Positions 34,384-47,776 of a stretch of DNA of 64,000 bases are shown here, piece by piece. Every line of letters begins with the position of its first letter. The first letter of the stretch is position 1. The notes under the pieces are model-generated. The model saw nothing but the letters and a program-made list of their open reading frames with translations, had not been told where the DNA came from and made no database searches. This stretch comes from Lepidurus packardi (lineage: Eukaryota; Arthropoda; Branchiopoda; Notostraca; Triopsidae), in the NCBI GenBank assembly GCA_023053545.1, contig JAKZAN010000006.1:3849001-3913000 (forward strand). The letters are read 5' to 3'. The position numbers and the translations under genes were made by a program.

Positions 34384-37300
34384 AATCGAATCCAAACTTT
34401 CTCTCAAGTATTTGTATATTTTCTTCGTCGGTTGGTCTTTTGGAATGTAGCTATTCCTTCACCCCCTCACCTGTTCCCTTTTACCCTCTTAAATTCTTGC
34501 GCCACATCTCATTTTCTGTATTTTTTTTTAATTTTGAGTCCTATGCAAACGTTTTGACAGCTTTGACTGTGAGCTCCAGTTGTGTTGCCCTGCCAACCAG
34601 GTTAATCCCTTATAAAATTTTCACACCTAATCTCCAAAAGAAGACATTAGTGTGCAGAGGGGAAAGGGAAAATAGGCTCTGCTCCCCATGCCCGCGGACA
34701 TTTCTTGAAGCAAGTGTAACATGCAATAAGTTAACTATTTCGTCTCTGCCGCAGAATGAATGATTCATTCCTTACCTAAATGAGCCATTTTTTCTGTGTC
34801 GCACGACTTGAATTGCCCTGATTATTTTGTAGATTTTATCTTCTGCTCCAAAAGCCGAACCTTTGCACTCGGAAAAGTCAATTTTGCCCTGTGTCTTCTT
34901 TCTGTTGCTTATACAGTGTACATAACTTGGTGTGAGACAATATGATGGGTACTATTTTTTCTTCTTCTATCTGTCAGATGATATCATTCCAGCTGTGGTA
35001 AAAAAAAGATGTATAGAAAATTTATTACTGAAAAGAGCCCGGGCCTAAAGTGCAATGTTGCAAATGTCGTAAAGATGGCGGTGGAATTTCTCTCCTCCTC
35101 TTTCGAAAAGAAAGCCGTCGAACTTAACTGTCTTTACTCATTAACTTATTGTTGAATTATTTTGTTTTCGTTTACTCCATGTTTTGGTTTACTGCCATGT
35201 GTTCTAATTCGTTAGGATCGAATCCTATTTCCTAGTCAAGCCCCTTAACCCTTAATCCTTCCAAAATCTATAGCTTCAACCAAAACTTGTGTAAATAACA
35301 ATACATGTTAATGTTGACAAATTTATCTCTCTAACTACATAACCCATGAGTATTACTTCACGGTATTGTATGGACCCGTTTCGTTTATTGCCTTACGATA
35401 TATCTGTAGTCTAAAATATCGACGAAAAATTCTTACAAAATTATTTCCCTTCACAATTTGAAAAGCGAAGCTTGAGGAAAGCGGATTTTCCACATCATTC
35501 CACAAAATGGTCCTTCTCTGTTCTGTAACTGCAGTGGTACCCATTGTTCTTTGATCTTTTATACCCGCCGCTGATAAGACTCGCGGTGATCCTTATTTTA
35601 TAGAAGCTGGCTCGCAAAAGGGAAACCCACAGAAACCTACCTACAACCTTTTATATGTTATTCCCGGCACCCTCGCTGGCAAGTGAAGCTGAGCTCCGAC
35701 TTAAGCCATGGGCAAATCGTCTAGGATCAAGTGGGATCTAGTCACATAGTCAATGACATGCTAATGTCAATCCCAGTTTCGCCGCCAGCCTCACCTACAA
35801 ACCACGAGACATTTCCAGCCTAAAAACATCACTTTTTACGAGCTGAAGAGAGAGAGAGAGATGGAGAGAGAAATCCGTATCTCTATAAGATCAAAAGAAA
35901 ACTCAGGCCATCTCTTTAATGCAAAACCCAAATCGTTAGAAGACTGAACTTCCTAATGAGGATGTCTAACATTCCCTCATTAAAGAAGTCAGGTGCCAGG
36001 TTACAAGCGATCAACATAGTGCTTTTTAACGCTGTGTTTGACATTGCATGTCGCTACAGCGACGGGAACAGACTGTTCTGGGTATATGCATTACTTGCTG
36101 CACCGCACTTCGGGTGCCGCGTCTCCCTATGCCAGTACGACCCAGAATCTACCCTTATGCTAATCACAAAGACATCGCAGGGCGAAAACGAGGGCGCTCG
36201 GCCGCGCCAAGCTTGCGTCAGCCCCCTGATTAAGCTAACGAGCTTCCTTCCTCTTGCATCTTTCTCTCTCTACTTTCCTTTTAACTTTTTTTTTACCCCC
36301 ATGGGTCTCACCCGGAAACTTGTCGGTCCTATACCACCTCAAAAGCTTGAGTTGCTCAGCATCGTCAATGAGATCCGGCTATATACCTATTTTTTTATTT
36401 TTTATTTTTAAACTATAACCTCGAGAATCTTTAAAACTCCCCAAAGTCTTTCAACAAAATGCCACACATTTAGAAAACAAAGAAGATCTAGTAAACCACT
36501 ACGTGAAGGCGGAACCCGCGACCGCCGAATTCCCAGGTGACACGACCGGGAAATGCGTTCATCTTCTCGCTTATTTTTTCCCCTTGACAAAGTACATTTC
36601 CAGCTACACACTACACTTCCATCGCTTTTATTTCTACGAGATAGATCTGGCATTATTTCCCTTGGTACCGAGTCTACGTCAGCCATAAAATACTTTAGAC
36701 ACGACGCATTTCTCTCTTCCCTTCAACCGCCGTTAATGTTTCCTTCCGACGTCGGGAAGTAACAGCCACGGGTCCACGACACCTTGAAAAGCCAAGCAAC
36801 AATTCTCCCTTTTTTCGATTTTTTTTCTCCTCCTGAATAGCCTAACTTTCTCGATTCCTATAAGTTACCCCGAATGACAGAAGGGCCGGAAGACTTGAGG
36901 CCTTCGACGACAATGACTTAATTGACCCCACACCCCGTAACGTGGCAAGGGGTACTCCAAATGAGGCAATCCATATACTGAGGCAGGGGTAGGGGAGGTG
37001 GGCAGAGGCAGACGGTAACAGCTCCCAATCCTTCTATGTTTGTGTTGCCATTCTGTACGTTTCATGCTGCAGCATTTACTTGAGCAGTACAACGCAACAA
37101 CGCTTTCGGGTCTAGGCCGTTTGTTGCCATTGCACCCCAAAGTCTGGAGCATTTTGTCTCTCCCTTGCCGTTCGCTCTTTAAACACATATACAAGTCTAA
37201 GGGAAGTACGTGAAGCGACTCCCCAAGCTCCTATTTTCCTCGCTGCACGTATTGTTGCACTACTGAACCTCCATAAATATTCCGTCTAGCTTCTGATTCT

Positions 37301-38079
37301 GCCCTTCCTTCTAGTTTCTTACTGTCCAACTAAAATGGGCGCTTCAATTGCCAGTCAGCCTATTTTTTTTTCTCCGGTAACGGAAAGCATTGATATTGGT
37401 ACACCATTTTAAGTGTAACACATGAGAAGCCCTGAGGTTAATCAATCCTGGTATATCATGTCCTGCAATATACATCCCATAACCCACACAACTTCCCCAC
37501 TGAGAGGCAGGGTGCATCAAGAAAGATCCTAAGTGAAGGCTGATGAAATATGACGGGGTTCATCAAAACATCATCTCTCATCTCCACCTACGTACGATCA
37601 TCCCTTTGAAGGCGTGAGTAACAGGCAAGGGGTATGCACATGCGGTAAAGGGACAGGAAATGGTGGCGAGGTTAATTAATCCAATTTGTTGTATTTCACG
37701 TGATTACCCAAACAATACATATATAGGTCCAGCACCGACGTTTTATATTTATTCAGGAAGAAACTAAGGACACATTGAAGAGTTTGTCTTTTAAAAGGGA
37801 AGGTACGCTCATCGGAAAGGTTTCGAAAGCTAGCAGATTTACTTGAAATGATTGCTGAACAAAAGAAGTGATGCCTCTTGAAAACCCCAGAGAAAAAAAT
37901 AGAGAAATGAAAAAAAAAAAATAAGAAAACTATTTTCCTGATTGCCTCGTAACTTGATTTCGCTCTTTGTTGTGCTGTGCTTAGACTCCGTAGACTTGCT
38001 CCCAAGAAAATTGGCCGTGGTTATTGGGGCTTCTTTGGCTAGGATTCGGAGTCGGATTCACGTTCAGCATCGACTTTCA
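34384..38079. other. VAChT 3' flank and sequence before the first ChAT coding exon
   Basis: No gene is supported. If VAChT and ChAT share 5' exons as in flies and nematodes, this is ChAT intron in ChAT transcripts and VAChT 3' UTR plus flank otherwise. A YY1-like AAGATGGCGG occurs near 35071-35080. Minus-strand open frames near 36408-36686 and 36865-37194 look like chance. Confidence 0.45.
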
Positions 38080-41000
38080 ATGAACTCCGTTGCTGCAACC
38101 AATATAAGCACCAGCACCGACAGCAACTACCACGTAAGTAAGACGAACCTTATTGAACCTCCCGCAAAACACCTTCCAGGTTTCCTTTTATCTCAACCTT
38201 CTTTTATTTCCTCCCTTTCTTTACTCCTGTGACAAAGAAAAATTGGGCCGTTCAATACCTACCGAAGGAAAGCGTTCAAAACTTACGAATTTGAAGGTTT
38301 TCCTTTAGCTCCTCACACATCTCCACTTTACCTAACGTAATATAACTTCATCATCCATGCTGTTATCTTCCAACTGAGGGGAGGAAGATTTGGTGAAGCC
38401 TTGAATACTAACTACTCGTTTGTATATGTGAGCGGCGAATGCCTTTAGCTTCGGAACTCATTTGCATACCTAACTATATAGTAATGTTCGCCTTGCTTAT
38501 CCATATCAGAACATGCATATCGACTCACGGAGTTCCTTGATAAATCTAAAAAATGATAAAAACGTTCAATATGGTAACACTTGTCAAATGACGAAGATTA
38601 AGTTGCTTACACATGACAATGAGTGTACTGAATTGAGCTTTTTGAGACTACGCCGACAGGGTGGAGAATGGGTTTGTCAGGTGTCAAAAACAGATACATG
38701 CAAAAAGGAACGGACAACCTATAACGAGGTCGCCAGGCCGATGCGCTGTACAGGAAATGTACGTCCAGATTGCTTTTCCATAAAACATAGATTTCGGTGA
38801 GAGGAAGTTTGGATTCATACGAGAAAGATAAAAAAAATAAATCGGAAACTTTCTGGGAAGGAACATTGGAACAACAAAAACTGGAGACGAAGAGAGAAAA
38901 CAGGAGACGTTCTCCTGGGAACTGCCCTTAACTTCGTTACCTGGCTTGTGCTCCATGTGCAAAAGGGGGAGGGAGACAGTCGTAAGCATAAGCAATGAGG
39001 CTGTGACATCTTCATCGACCCGTTCCAGAAGTCTGAATCATTTCACCTCAGATAAAAGCATCTCTGACAAGCAAAGTTTGCCACGCTCTAAAACACTATA
39101 TCCCTTCTAAGTATAAATTAAGTTACAAGAAATACTTTTGCAATGCGGAAAGTTAGTCATATTCAGGTTTGTTGAGCCGAAGCACACCAAGTTACGACCC
39201 AAATTTTAGATTAGGTTAGCCGGCGAAATGCTCAGTACAAATTACAGAATTTTATCATCTGCCCTTCCCATCGCTCTATCTCTGTAACTGTTATCCATCT
39301 TGTCAACTCGGATCACGTACCAACGCTTGGAACCATTGGTTTCCGAAACTTTCTGTGGAGGGAAGACGGAATGAACATGTTCCACTGCACAAGCTAAGGC
39401 TAATATATCCCACAAGTCAGGCACACAAAAAATACGAGAGCGAAAGAAAAATCTAAGACTACTGCCAGGGAGGAAATGTTAGGATTAATACGATTAAATC
39501 GTGAGGACAAAGGTCCTAGCCAAGGTTCCAAGATAACTTCCCTATTGACGAAACCTAACTACAAAGCGTAGAGAAATCATGCAAAAAATTAACTGAAGTT
39601 ACGAATTTGTTTAAAACGCCTGAGAAGAAAAACAAACAAGTGAAAACAAGCTTCTGTGATGTGACGTAACATGCCAGCTACGGTAAACAACTTTTCAGTA
39701 AATCTACATAGGAGAAAAAAACCACCATCTCGATTTCGCTAAATAAGGTTAGGTTTGTTTATACCTGTACACGCGCGTTACTGTACATAGAAAGCAGCCT
39801 GAGCTATGAGCTTGCAACTCTTCACTTTCGCTTTGCGGTTAACACATTGGACTACATTAGCATAAATACAAACCTGAACTCCAGAGTTTTTATCAACGAC
39901 TGTTGCTTATTTCATTGCGCATAAGAACGAAACGAGATGGATATTAAAGGTGCTACAGAGCTACTTGACTAGTTGCAACAAGGCTGTTTAGTCCGAAAGG
40001 AACTTAATAAGGAATAATAAAGACATTTCAATTAACACTCGAAACACTAAAAACACTATTTTAGTAAAGCTGTACGAGTTTTCTAAAAAGACTGCGACGA
40101 CCTAGTGTCGCCTTGTGCTGGTTAGACGTTTACGCCATCTATGTTTATATACCTTAAGTATAACTAACGTCAGCATTTTAAGGCGGTTAGAATGCTACTG
40201 GAAAAAGTCGGGAACAAGGTTTTTTGAGAATCGATTTTGCTTATTTACGCGTAATGTATGCCTTACATTTTCTTTCTTTTTTTTTACTGCGAAGTGCGTT
40301 ACCAACGAAAATAGTTGTAGTCTGCTTACTTCATAAATGTAAGAAACTATTTTGATCTATTTGAATTGTTTTAATCGGTTAAGCGGAGCCTATGGAATTC
40401 GTTATTGGTTCAAAGTTGTAAAACCCCGTACACGTGTATTAAATCTGTTCGTCGGTATTATTCGTAAAGCGTCGCTAAGTCAAGAAGTCACTAGCGTCTA
40501 ATGATTGAGCGAAAGTATCTGACTAAAAGCCAAAAAAAGGCAAAGGAACTGAGTGAGAGAGGAAGAGCGTTTATGTACTGTACATGCTTGGTCTGGAATG
40601 TGCTGAATGGGCTAAACAATAGACAAAAGGAAATGATCGGTTTAAACAAATGGTGCAGTTTATTCAAGCGTCAACAGCGCAATCTTCTTAAGTTCCAGTC
40701 AATATTTCAAATATATCAAGAAAGTATTTTTTATCTTTATTTTTCTTTTATTTCACGAAGAACTTTTATTACTCACTCACGACATGTTTATTAACTTGAG
40801 GAACATTTACCTTCTAGTTCCGGACGTGAAAAGCGATTGCGTTTCGTGAACTCGTTGTAACTCTTAAGTTTAACTATTATGGCGTCTTAACATGATGTTG
40901 GTCTTCATTAGCGAAGAGTGAAGCGTCAGCCAGCTACTCAAAGTGTCCTAGGTTAATTTGTATCAGTCAATGCAGGAGGCAAAAATTAACTTCTGCTGAC

Positions 41001-44000
41001 AGTTTAGTATAACATGGGGTCAATAATAAATGGGGAAAGAGGGTCGTGTTTTGCACGGATAGGAAAATAAAGCTGTTAAAATGTTCAAGAACACTGCACC
41101 ATTTATTCCTACTGTGTAAATGTAACGCGTTCATATTATATTTAAAATCAATACTATTTCACTGTTCAAATTAAAAAGCCCTAACAACTGTTACACATTG
41201 AAAAACCACAATATACATAAACTTAAACATAAATTATTCAATTATTATCCATTACAATAGTTATTCATATGAATAACCCCAAGCCTTTCCAAATCCGCCG
41301 TCCGTTTTGCGTTATTTGAATCCGAAAGATTTGTATCTTGATTAGAAAGGCTGACGACTGTAGCGCAATTTAAATAACGAATATTCATTCGATAAAATCT
41401 AATCTACGAACATACATACATATTTGTTTTCTTTTTATCTGAAATCTAGAGATTACGATGCTTACCCAAACTGCCCGTACCGTCAATGACTCAGACCCTG
41501 GAATACTACTTGGAAGCCGTGAAAATTGCGGCTCCTGATCGTTACGATCAAATAAAGCAATGGGTCAGGGAAGACTGGTTGGAGCCGACAAATGGAATAG
41601 GTGTTCAGCTCCAAGATTTTCTTTTAAAACGTCGGGAAGACCAAGACCACTGGGTACACGTGACTAGCATTTTAAATTTAAATATCTTGAGCTAACAGGA
41701 TAGCCATTATTTCACATTCAAGGCTTATGATTGGTGGACAGATGACATGTATTTCAAAAATCCAATTCCATTGCCCGTTAATTCCAATCCCGGCATGATA
41801 TTTCCGTATTCAACGAAAGGGCTTAATGGCTTCACCTACTCGGTAGCACGTTTCGTAGAAAGCGTTTTGGACTACAAAAGCTTGATCGATAAGTAAGATT
41901 CAACTTGGAAATGTGCTATATGGGTGTAATCAATAAAAAAAAACACAATCTATTATAGAGAACTTCTACCTCAGGACGTCGCAGCGTCAAGGGAAAAGGG
42001 GCAGCCTTTGTGTATGCAGCAATACCAGAGGTTGTTCACCGTCTGCCGCATCCCGGGCACGGACAAAGATTATCAACAATTCAGTCCCTCCAGCCCCGAC
42101 GAGCACATCATCGTGGCACATAAAAACCAGGTCCTTCAAAACTTACCTTTGTGACGTATTCCAGTTGTTTATGCATGACGCTCATCTGAGTTGATGTGGA
42201 CGAGACTTTCTGCGTATTTCAAGCATCCTAACGGAAAAGCTTCGGAATTTTGCCTTGCAAATCTTAAGGCATCCTTTCTTTAACCATACAATTTTCGTAG
42301 TTCTGGAAAGTGGAGGTAAGAAAAGCTGGTAAAAGACTAACATTAGACAAGATATGGAGCCAATTGGTGTATATCTACCGTGATGGAGTATCGGGCGAAA
42401 AGGAAAGTCTTGCAACTTTGCCACCAGTGGGGATATTAACAACGGAGGTGCGGACCACTTGGGGTGAGATCCGCCAGCATCTTCTGAAAGGTACAGTTTC
42501 TTCAGCGTTCCCAGTCTTACCTTCCCATCACTTTCTTGTAATCCAACCATAAATACTTTCAATGACTATGGAATCAGCAGATCCTATCAATTTGCAATCG
42601 TTGCAACATTTGGAAAGTTGTCTAATGTTGGTCTGCCTCGACGAACCATTGTCGTTACATTTTAGTGCCGACAAAACTTTGAAGGAACGTGATGATACTA
42701 GTAAACTTCTACAAATGATCCATGGGGGTGGTAGTCACTATAATTCATGCAATCGCTGGTTTGATAAAACTATACAAGTAATCAAGTTTTATAAATATAT
42801 TAAAGAATGGAACTTACTTTTAAACATGGGTCACACGGTGCAGTTCATCTTCAGTCCTGATAATGTCTCGGGATTTTGTTATGAACATTCGGCTGCCGAA
42901 GGTATCGTAGTGGTGCAAATGGTAGAAACCGTCTTGCAAAATTTGAAGGCTACACCCCTGGATGAAATACTCAATACCCATTCCGTCGAATTGCCCAAGC
43001 TTGACAACATTCCTTTGCTTCTTCAGTGGAATCTGCAGGACGACATTAAAGCATTCATTCGTTCCGCCATCCATAACATGGATAGGTAAAAAGGAAGAAT
43101 TTTTTTTTAAAAACAATGATAGAACTTAGAGTCCAAGTTCTGTAAATCTGGAGGAGAAAAGAAACTGACATACTTCCTATCTAGATTGGTAGAAAGCTTG
43201 GATTACCGGGTGTACCACTTCACGGATTATGGCAAAAACTTCATTAAGACTTGCAATATTAGTCCTGATGTTTACATCCAACTTGCTCTTCAACTCACCT
43301 ACTACAAGTATATCAATTAATTTCAAATGTATGTACTATATTTCCGATTTATAACTTATCGAGCATTACAGACTACATAACCAGATGTGTTCCACCTACG
43401 AGAGCGCTTCGACTCGGAGATACCGCTATGGCCGGGTTGATTGCATTCGTTCATCAACCTTACCTGTCCTAGTTTGGGTTCAGGCAATGGCAAACAAAGA
43501 AGAGGTCTAAAAAGCTTCATAGGCCCGGAAGAAAGAACGGAACCTAATATATCTTGTCCGACTTTCGCTTTCCCTGTAGGAGCAGAACTGCCGCACGCTT
43601 TTCACGTCAGCCGCCGAGTACCAAACGCAACTTATGGTAGCAAATATTCTGGGTCAAGGCATGGACATTCACTTATTGGGTTTGCGCGAAGCAGCGAAAC
43701 TTCTAGAAAACAAGAAGGCCTTGCAGCTATTCGCGGATCCTAGTTACGAAGCCATCAACCATTTTTCACTTTCTACTTCCCAGGTAAATTATAGGCATAC
43801 CTCTCAGCACTAAAAAAATCAAAACGTAAAAATTCCCAAAATGTCTCATCCGAGTTCTTCTATTGCTGAACGAATTACAGATCCCTACCCAAACAGCTTC
43901 TTATATGGGTTACGGGCCTGTAGTTCCTGATGGCTATGGAGCTAGTTACAACCCTAAAGAGGCCGAAATCGTGTTCGGCATTTCGTCGTTCCACTCTTGC

Positions 44001-44084
44001 GAAGCAACCAACACAAGTCGTTTTGTTGAAGCTTTAAAGGAAAGTTTACTCACTATACGAAACCTGCTGAAAACGAGTCCATAA
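38080..44084 (+). CDS. ChAT: Choline O-acetyltransferase
   Basis: Transfers acetyl from acetyl-CoA to choline in cholinergic neurons. Coding exons 38080-38133, 41450-41653, 41723-41892, 41959-42130, 42301-42490, 42578-42777, 42844-43085, 43185-43307, 43372-43504, 43580-43783 and 43881-44084 join in frame to 631 aa. Family blocks: LPKLPVPSMTQTLEYYL, AYDWWTDDMYFKNPIPLPVN with SNPGM, PLCMQQYQRLFTVCRIPG, VCLDEP, MIHGGGSHYNSCNRWFDKT (HGGG carries the expected catalytic His), GFCYEHSAAEG, TYESASTRRYRYGRVDCIR and SYMGYGPVVPDGYGASYNP. The first exon (MNSVAATNISTSTDSNYH) is less certain: it rests on the donor at 38134, matching phase 0, and an acceptor ending at 37983 or 37993. Further upstream or alternative exons are possible. 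Confidence 0.96.
38134..41449. other. Large first coding intron of ChAT
   Basis: This 3.3-kb intron is far longer than the 63-135 bp introns separating most of the later exons. I saw no nested gene or repeat of note. Long first introns of neuronal genes often carry enhancers, but I cannot point to one. Confidence 0.55.
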
Positions 44085-45354
44085 GTCTACGAGCTATCCA
44101 TGCCGAATTCTAGTCACACTAGACAAAACCACAACACAGCTTTACGTATAAACGTCAATTACTGTTGATAAAAACACCACTAGTCGTCCGTTAGGCGTCG
44201 CTAACAACTTTATGTGATTCTCAAACTTGGCTGTGAAACTTATTTAAATGTAGTTATATAACTATTATATTCCCGGTTAAAGATACGGTTTATGTTTGGC
44301 TTGTTGTTGTCGCACAAATCAAACCGCGTGGTTTATTGGGCATATTTTAAAGTCTATGTGTATTAAAGAAAACAGAAATACCAGTTTGTTGGGTGTTGAC
44401 ATGGCATACAGACAGGCAATTTTTAAAAGTTTTTTCCTTCACAGAAAAGCAAACGAGCTAAATCTTGATACCTGGCTCTCCCTTTGTTTCTTTACACGTA
44501 AAGAAGGAGGTTCTAGGGCATGACCCACATGAGTTGGTGGGAGCTTTTGCTGCTTAAACAGTATATGATGCCAGATCCTCGTAATACACCTTTGACCGCT
44601 AACTCTCAAAGGAAGCAAGGAAACCATCAAGTCGGCCCAGCAACAAAGTGGAGAAAGTGCACATCCATCGACGTCCCAAGCTCGTCGTGGTTCTGGGATA
44701 TAAGGATGGGTGGGAAGTAAACGCAAGAGAAAGACACCAGCCATACAATCTGGTTAGTGTAAGTCGGGCACCAGAACACCTGGGAAACGGAGAAAGCTTC
44801 TTCTTCTTCTTACTTTACTTTCAAGTCCGAAATTCGACGATACTTTTAGTGAAGATTCACTTCACTTCCTTTTATCAAATGCATAAAACAAGCGTCACAA
44901 AACCGCCCCCGAATGCAGTTTTTGCAGTGCCGGCATTTTATACAACGGGTATTTCCTAGAGATCAAAACATGAAATGTCTGAACCAACGTTCATACCTTC
45001 ATGTACCATCAGCAACCTACATTACTCGAAATGAAAGCAAATAAGTACATAGAAGAGTTAGGGTGAAAGTTTCGCAATGGCGTAATAACACTTATAGTTT
45101 AAGAAATTAAACAAAAATTAGGGTTAAATAAGTGAATCATAACAGTTCAGACTTGTCCTTGTTATGAAACGAGTTCAGTACCGCGATCTTTTGTGATTAT
45201 CGCTATACTGCGACCCAATTTTTACTTATAAGTGTTATTTTTTCCTTCCGAAGTTCTTAGCTAACGCCTGAGACCCAAGACCCCATGCGCTTTTTTTAGA
45301 CTTTTAACAAATAGCCATAACTATCGTAAGTTTAGAACGAGTTTCTTGGAGAAG
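44085..45354. other. Intergenic between ChAT and the tandem gene pair
   Basis: It contains the ChAT 3' UTR, with no canonical AATAAA close to the stop, and no supported gene. Confidence 0.5.
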
Positions 45355-45464
45355 CTCCGCCTATTTTTTTCTCTCCCACAGCTGTGTTTCCGAACTTTCT
45401 CCGAATGGATCAGGAATCCTCCATTCGCTTTAGGTTGAGGAACAGACCGAACCGAATATAAAAG
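45355..45464 (+). promoter_or_regulatory. Proximal promoter of the first tandem gene: shared boxes plus TATA
   Basis: CTCCGCCTATTTTT (45355-45368) and TTTCCGAACTTTCTCC (45387-45402) precede TATAAAAG at 45457-45464. The same boxes in the same order precede the duplicate gene. Start of transcription is expected near 45487. Confidence 0.6.
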
Positions 45465-45561
45465 CTTCAGTCTGTGCAGAAGAAAATCACAGAGCAGCTC
45501 CACCGTCAAGTGCAAGCATACAGACTATTTTTCTTTCCAGCCAAGACAAGAGCGAAGGACC

Positions 45562-46426
45562 ATGAATCGTTTCGTAAGACAATATAATTCATTCTTTTAA
45601 GACGTTTGCTTATTTTTTTTTCTCACAGGCTGCTTTTATCGTCTGTGCCTTGGTGGCCACTGCCCTTGCGTCCCGTAAGTTTTCTCAATTATTACGATTT
45701 TTTTGGAACTAGAAACATTAAAAATACTATTAATTTCGTATAGCTGACGGCCATGGTCACGGACATGGACACGACGATCATAGTCATGGTCAAGATCATG
45801 GATCTGCTGCTGGTGCATATGCTGGAAGTGTTGCTGATGCCGGATATCCCCAACAAGGTTACCAGCCCCCCCAACAACCCGCCTATCAGCCTCAAGCTGC
45901 GTACCAACCCCAGCAACCAAAATACCAACAGCCTCAACAACACTACAGCCCTCCTCAACCATCTTACCAGCAGCCACAACAGCAATACCATGCTGCCCCC
46001 GCCCCAGTTCAGTCACAGGCTTCTTATTCCGTAGGTCAATACCAACAGCAGGCAGCTCATCAGCCTCAACAAGCCGCCTACGCTGCACCCCAGCAGCCCA
46101 CCTATTATGCTCCTCAGCAGCCCACCTACACTGCTCCTAAGCAACCCACCTATTCTGCTCCTCAGCAGCCCGCTTACTCCGCTCAGCAACCCGCCTACTC
46201 TGCTCCTCAGCAGACCGCCTACTCTGCTCCTCAGCAACCCGCCTACTCTGCTCCTAGCTACCAACAGCCAGCCAAGCAGCCCACTTACTCCCAACCCGCC
46301 TCTTACGCTCAACCCCAACACTCCCAGTACTCTCAACCCCCCTATGTTCCCAAAACCACTCAGTCATACCAAGCTCCTTCCCAATACTCCGCGCACGCCA
46401 GCCCCGCTCAAGGAGCCTACGCTTAA
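45562..46426 (+). CDS. Secreted His-rich, Pro/Gln/Tyr-rich protein, tandem copy 1
   Basis: Exons 45562-45573 (MNRF), 45629-45674 and 45744-46426 join in frame to 246 aa. The signal peptide (AAFIVCALVATALA) is split by a phase-0 intron after four codons, and a phase-1 intron lies just before DGHGHG, the same positions as in the 22.6-kb gene. After cleavage the chain starts SPDGHGHGHGHDDHSHGQDHG, a probable metal-binding stretch. The rest is PQQPAYSAPQQPTY-type repeats rich in Pro, Gln, Tyr, Ala and Ser. No folded domain is visible. An extracellular matrix, cuticle or adhesive role is inferred from composition. It is nearly identical over much of its length to the copy at 47973. Confidence 0.82.
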
Positions 46427-47776
46427 GTAGATATATTATGGTTAGACTGACCGAACAGGAACAGCAGTGCTTTTCTTGTTTGTTACTTCAGAAAAATGTC
46501 GAGTTTGGCAAAGAGGAACGCATGAGTATTATGTGATGATTCTTGTTATGGAGACCAGAGATTGAGAGAAATACACTTTACAAAACAGAAATTTTCGGAA
46601 TTTATTTCCTCTCCTAGCTTATTTTTACAGGAAAATTTGTAATTGTCTTGCGATAGTCTAGACATATTTGTTGTTTGTATCTTAAATCGTGATATTCAAA
46701 AATTCAGCCCTATTTGTATCATGTTACATTTACTTCAGAAATTGAGGCCGTCAAGTATTCCCGAAGCAATATTCTTTTCGTTCTAGATTGTTAAACTATA
46801 GAACTGTCTATCAGATGTTTACACGAAAAGCTTGGCATAGTCGATACAAGGTGGCATTGATAATCCTATTTTTAAATAATTAAAACAATTAACTTGGAGA
46901 AAGAAATCTTAACAAAATTTTAATGAACGAGAAATGTTAACGAACGTGACAAGTGACGTAAAACTGTGTCTACGCTTGTAAGTGCTATTATTAGTTTTGA
47001 AAAAATAGCAATAAGCCTTCCGTTAGCAATCAAGCTTAAACTCTTTTGATCAATACGACTACGTAGGTATAATAAGATAATTATTATCCAATAGATCCTT
47101 ACACAGTTAACACTCCTTATGCTAACAATTTCGGATGTAGCGTAAAAGCCAATATATCGTAACGAACTTTACTGAAATTTTCGTTTCATTCCTACAAATT
47201 AATAGCGGATAAGCTATGATGAACGTAGGCAACTACAGAGGCAGAGATGGTTTCCATTCTATGAAAAAAAAATTAGGCTTTCGTTTCAACTAGAATTGAA
47301 AAAACCGTTTTTTTCTGTTATTTTCCAGTCGTGAGTAATTATACTGAAAATACACCAATTTCAGCAAAAAAGGCAGTTTCAAAGAAACCCAACTAGATAA
47401 CCGCAATATGACAATCACATTTACCCATTTCTCTAAGATTCTACCTAGTTTGTTTGCAGCAAGTTTTCAAATGTAGTACACTTTTGGTTCGGCAGCATGC
47501 TTTTACGCTAGTCAGAGTTGGGTTACTGGAGATGCCATAATAATATATAGAAATGGCAGCTTCATATGTCGAAGTATTGTTATTATACGTACGGCGAACT
47601 AAACTAAAGCGAAGTTAGGGATGTTTAAACGGCGTAGATGAGTCAAGGAGGGTTCTCTAACTTTCAGAATTGCTTTCACTGAAAAGTACGTAACCACAAA
47701 GCCAATGGTCTGTTTCAGACAATTAAACGGGAAAAAAACCATACCCACAAGCCTAAGAGTGAGGCCCCAAAAGAGA
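46427..47776. other. Spacer between the tandem duplicate genes
   Basis: AT-rich with no supported gene. The first part should contain the 3' UTR of copy 1, which lacks the AATAAA found at the matching place in copy 2. Confidence 0.5.

Noticed and set aside
36408-36686. 92-codon minus-strand open frame
   Set aside because: Odd composition, no splice or promoter support, no domain.
38790-39100. Nested gene in the ChAT intron
   Set aside because: Minus-strand frames near 38684-39015 overlap each other in different frames with low-complexity content and no supporting signals.
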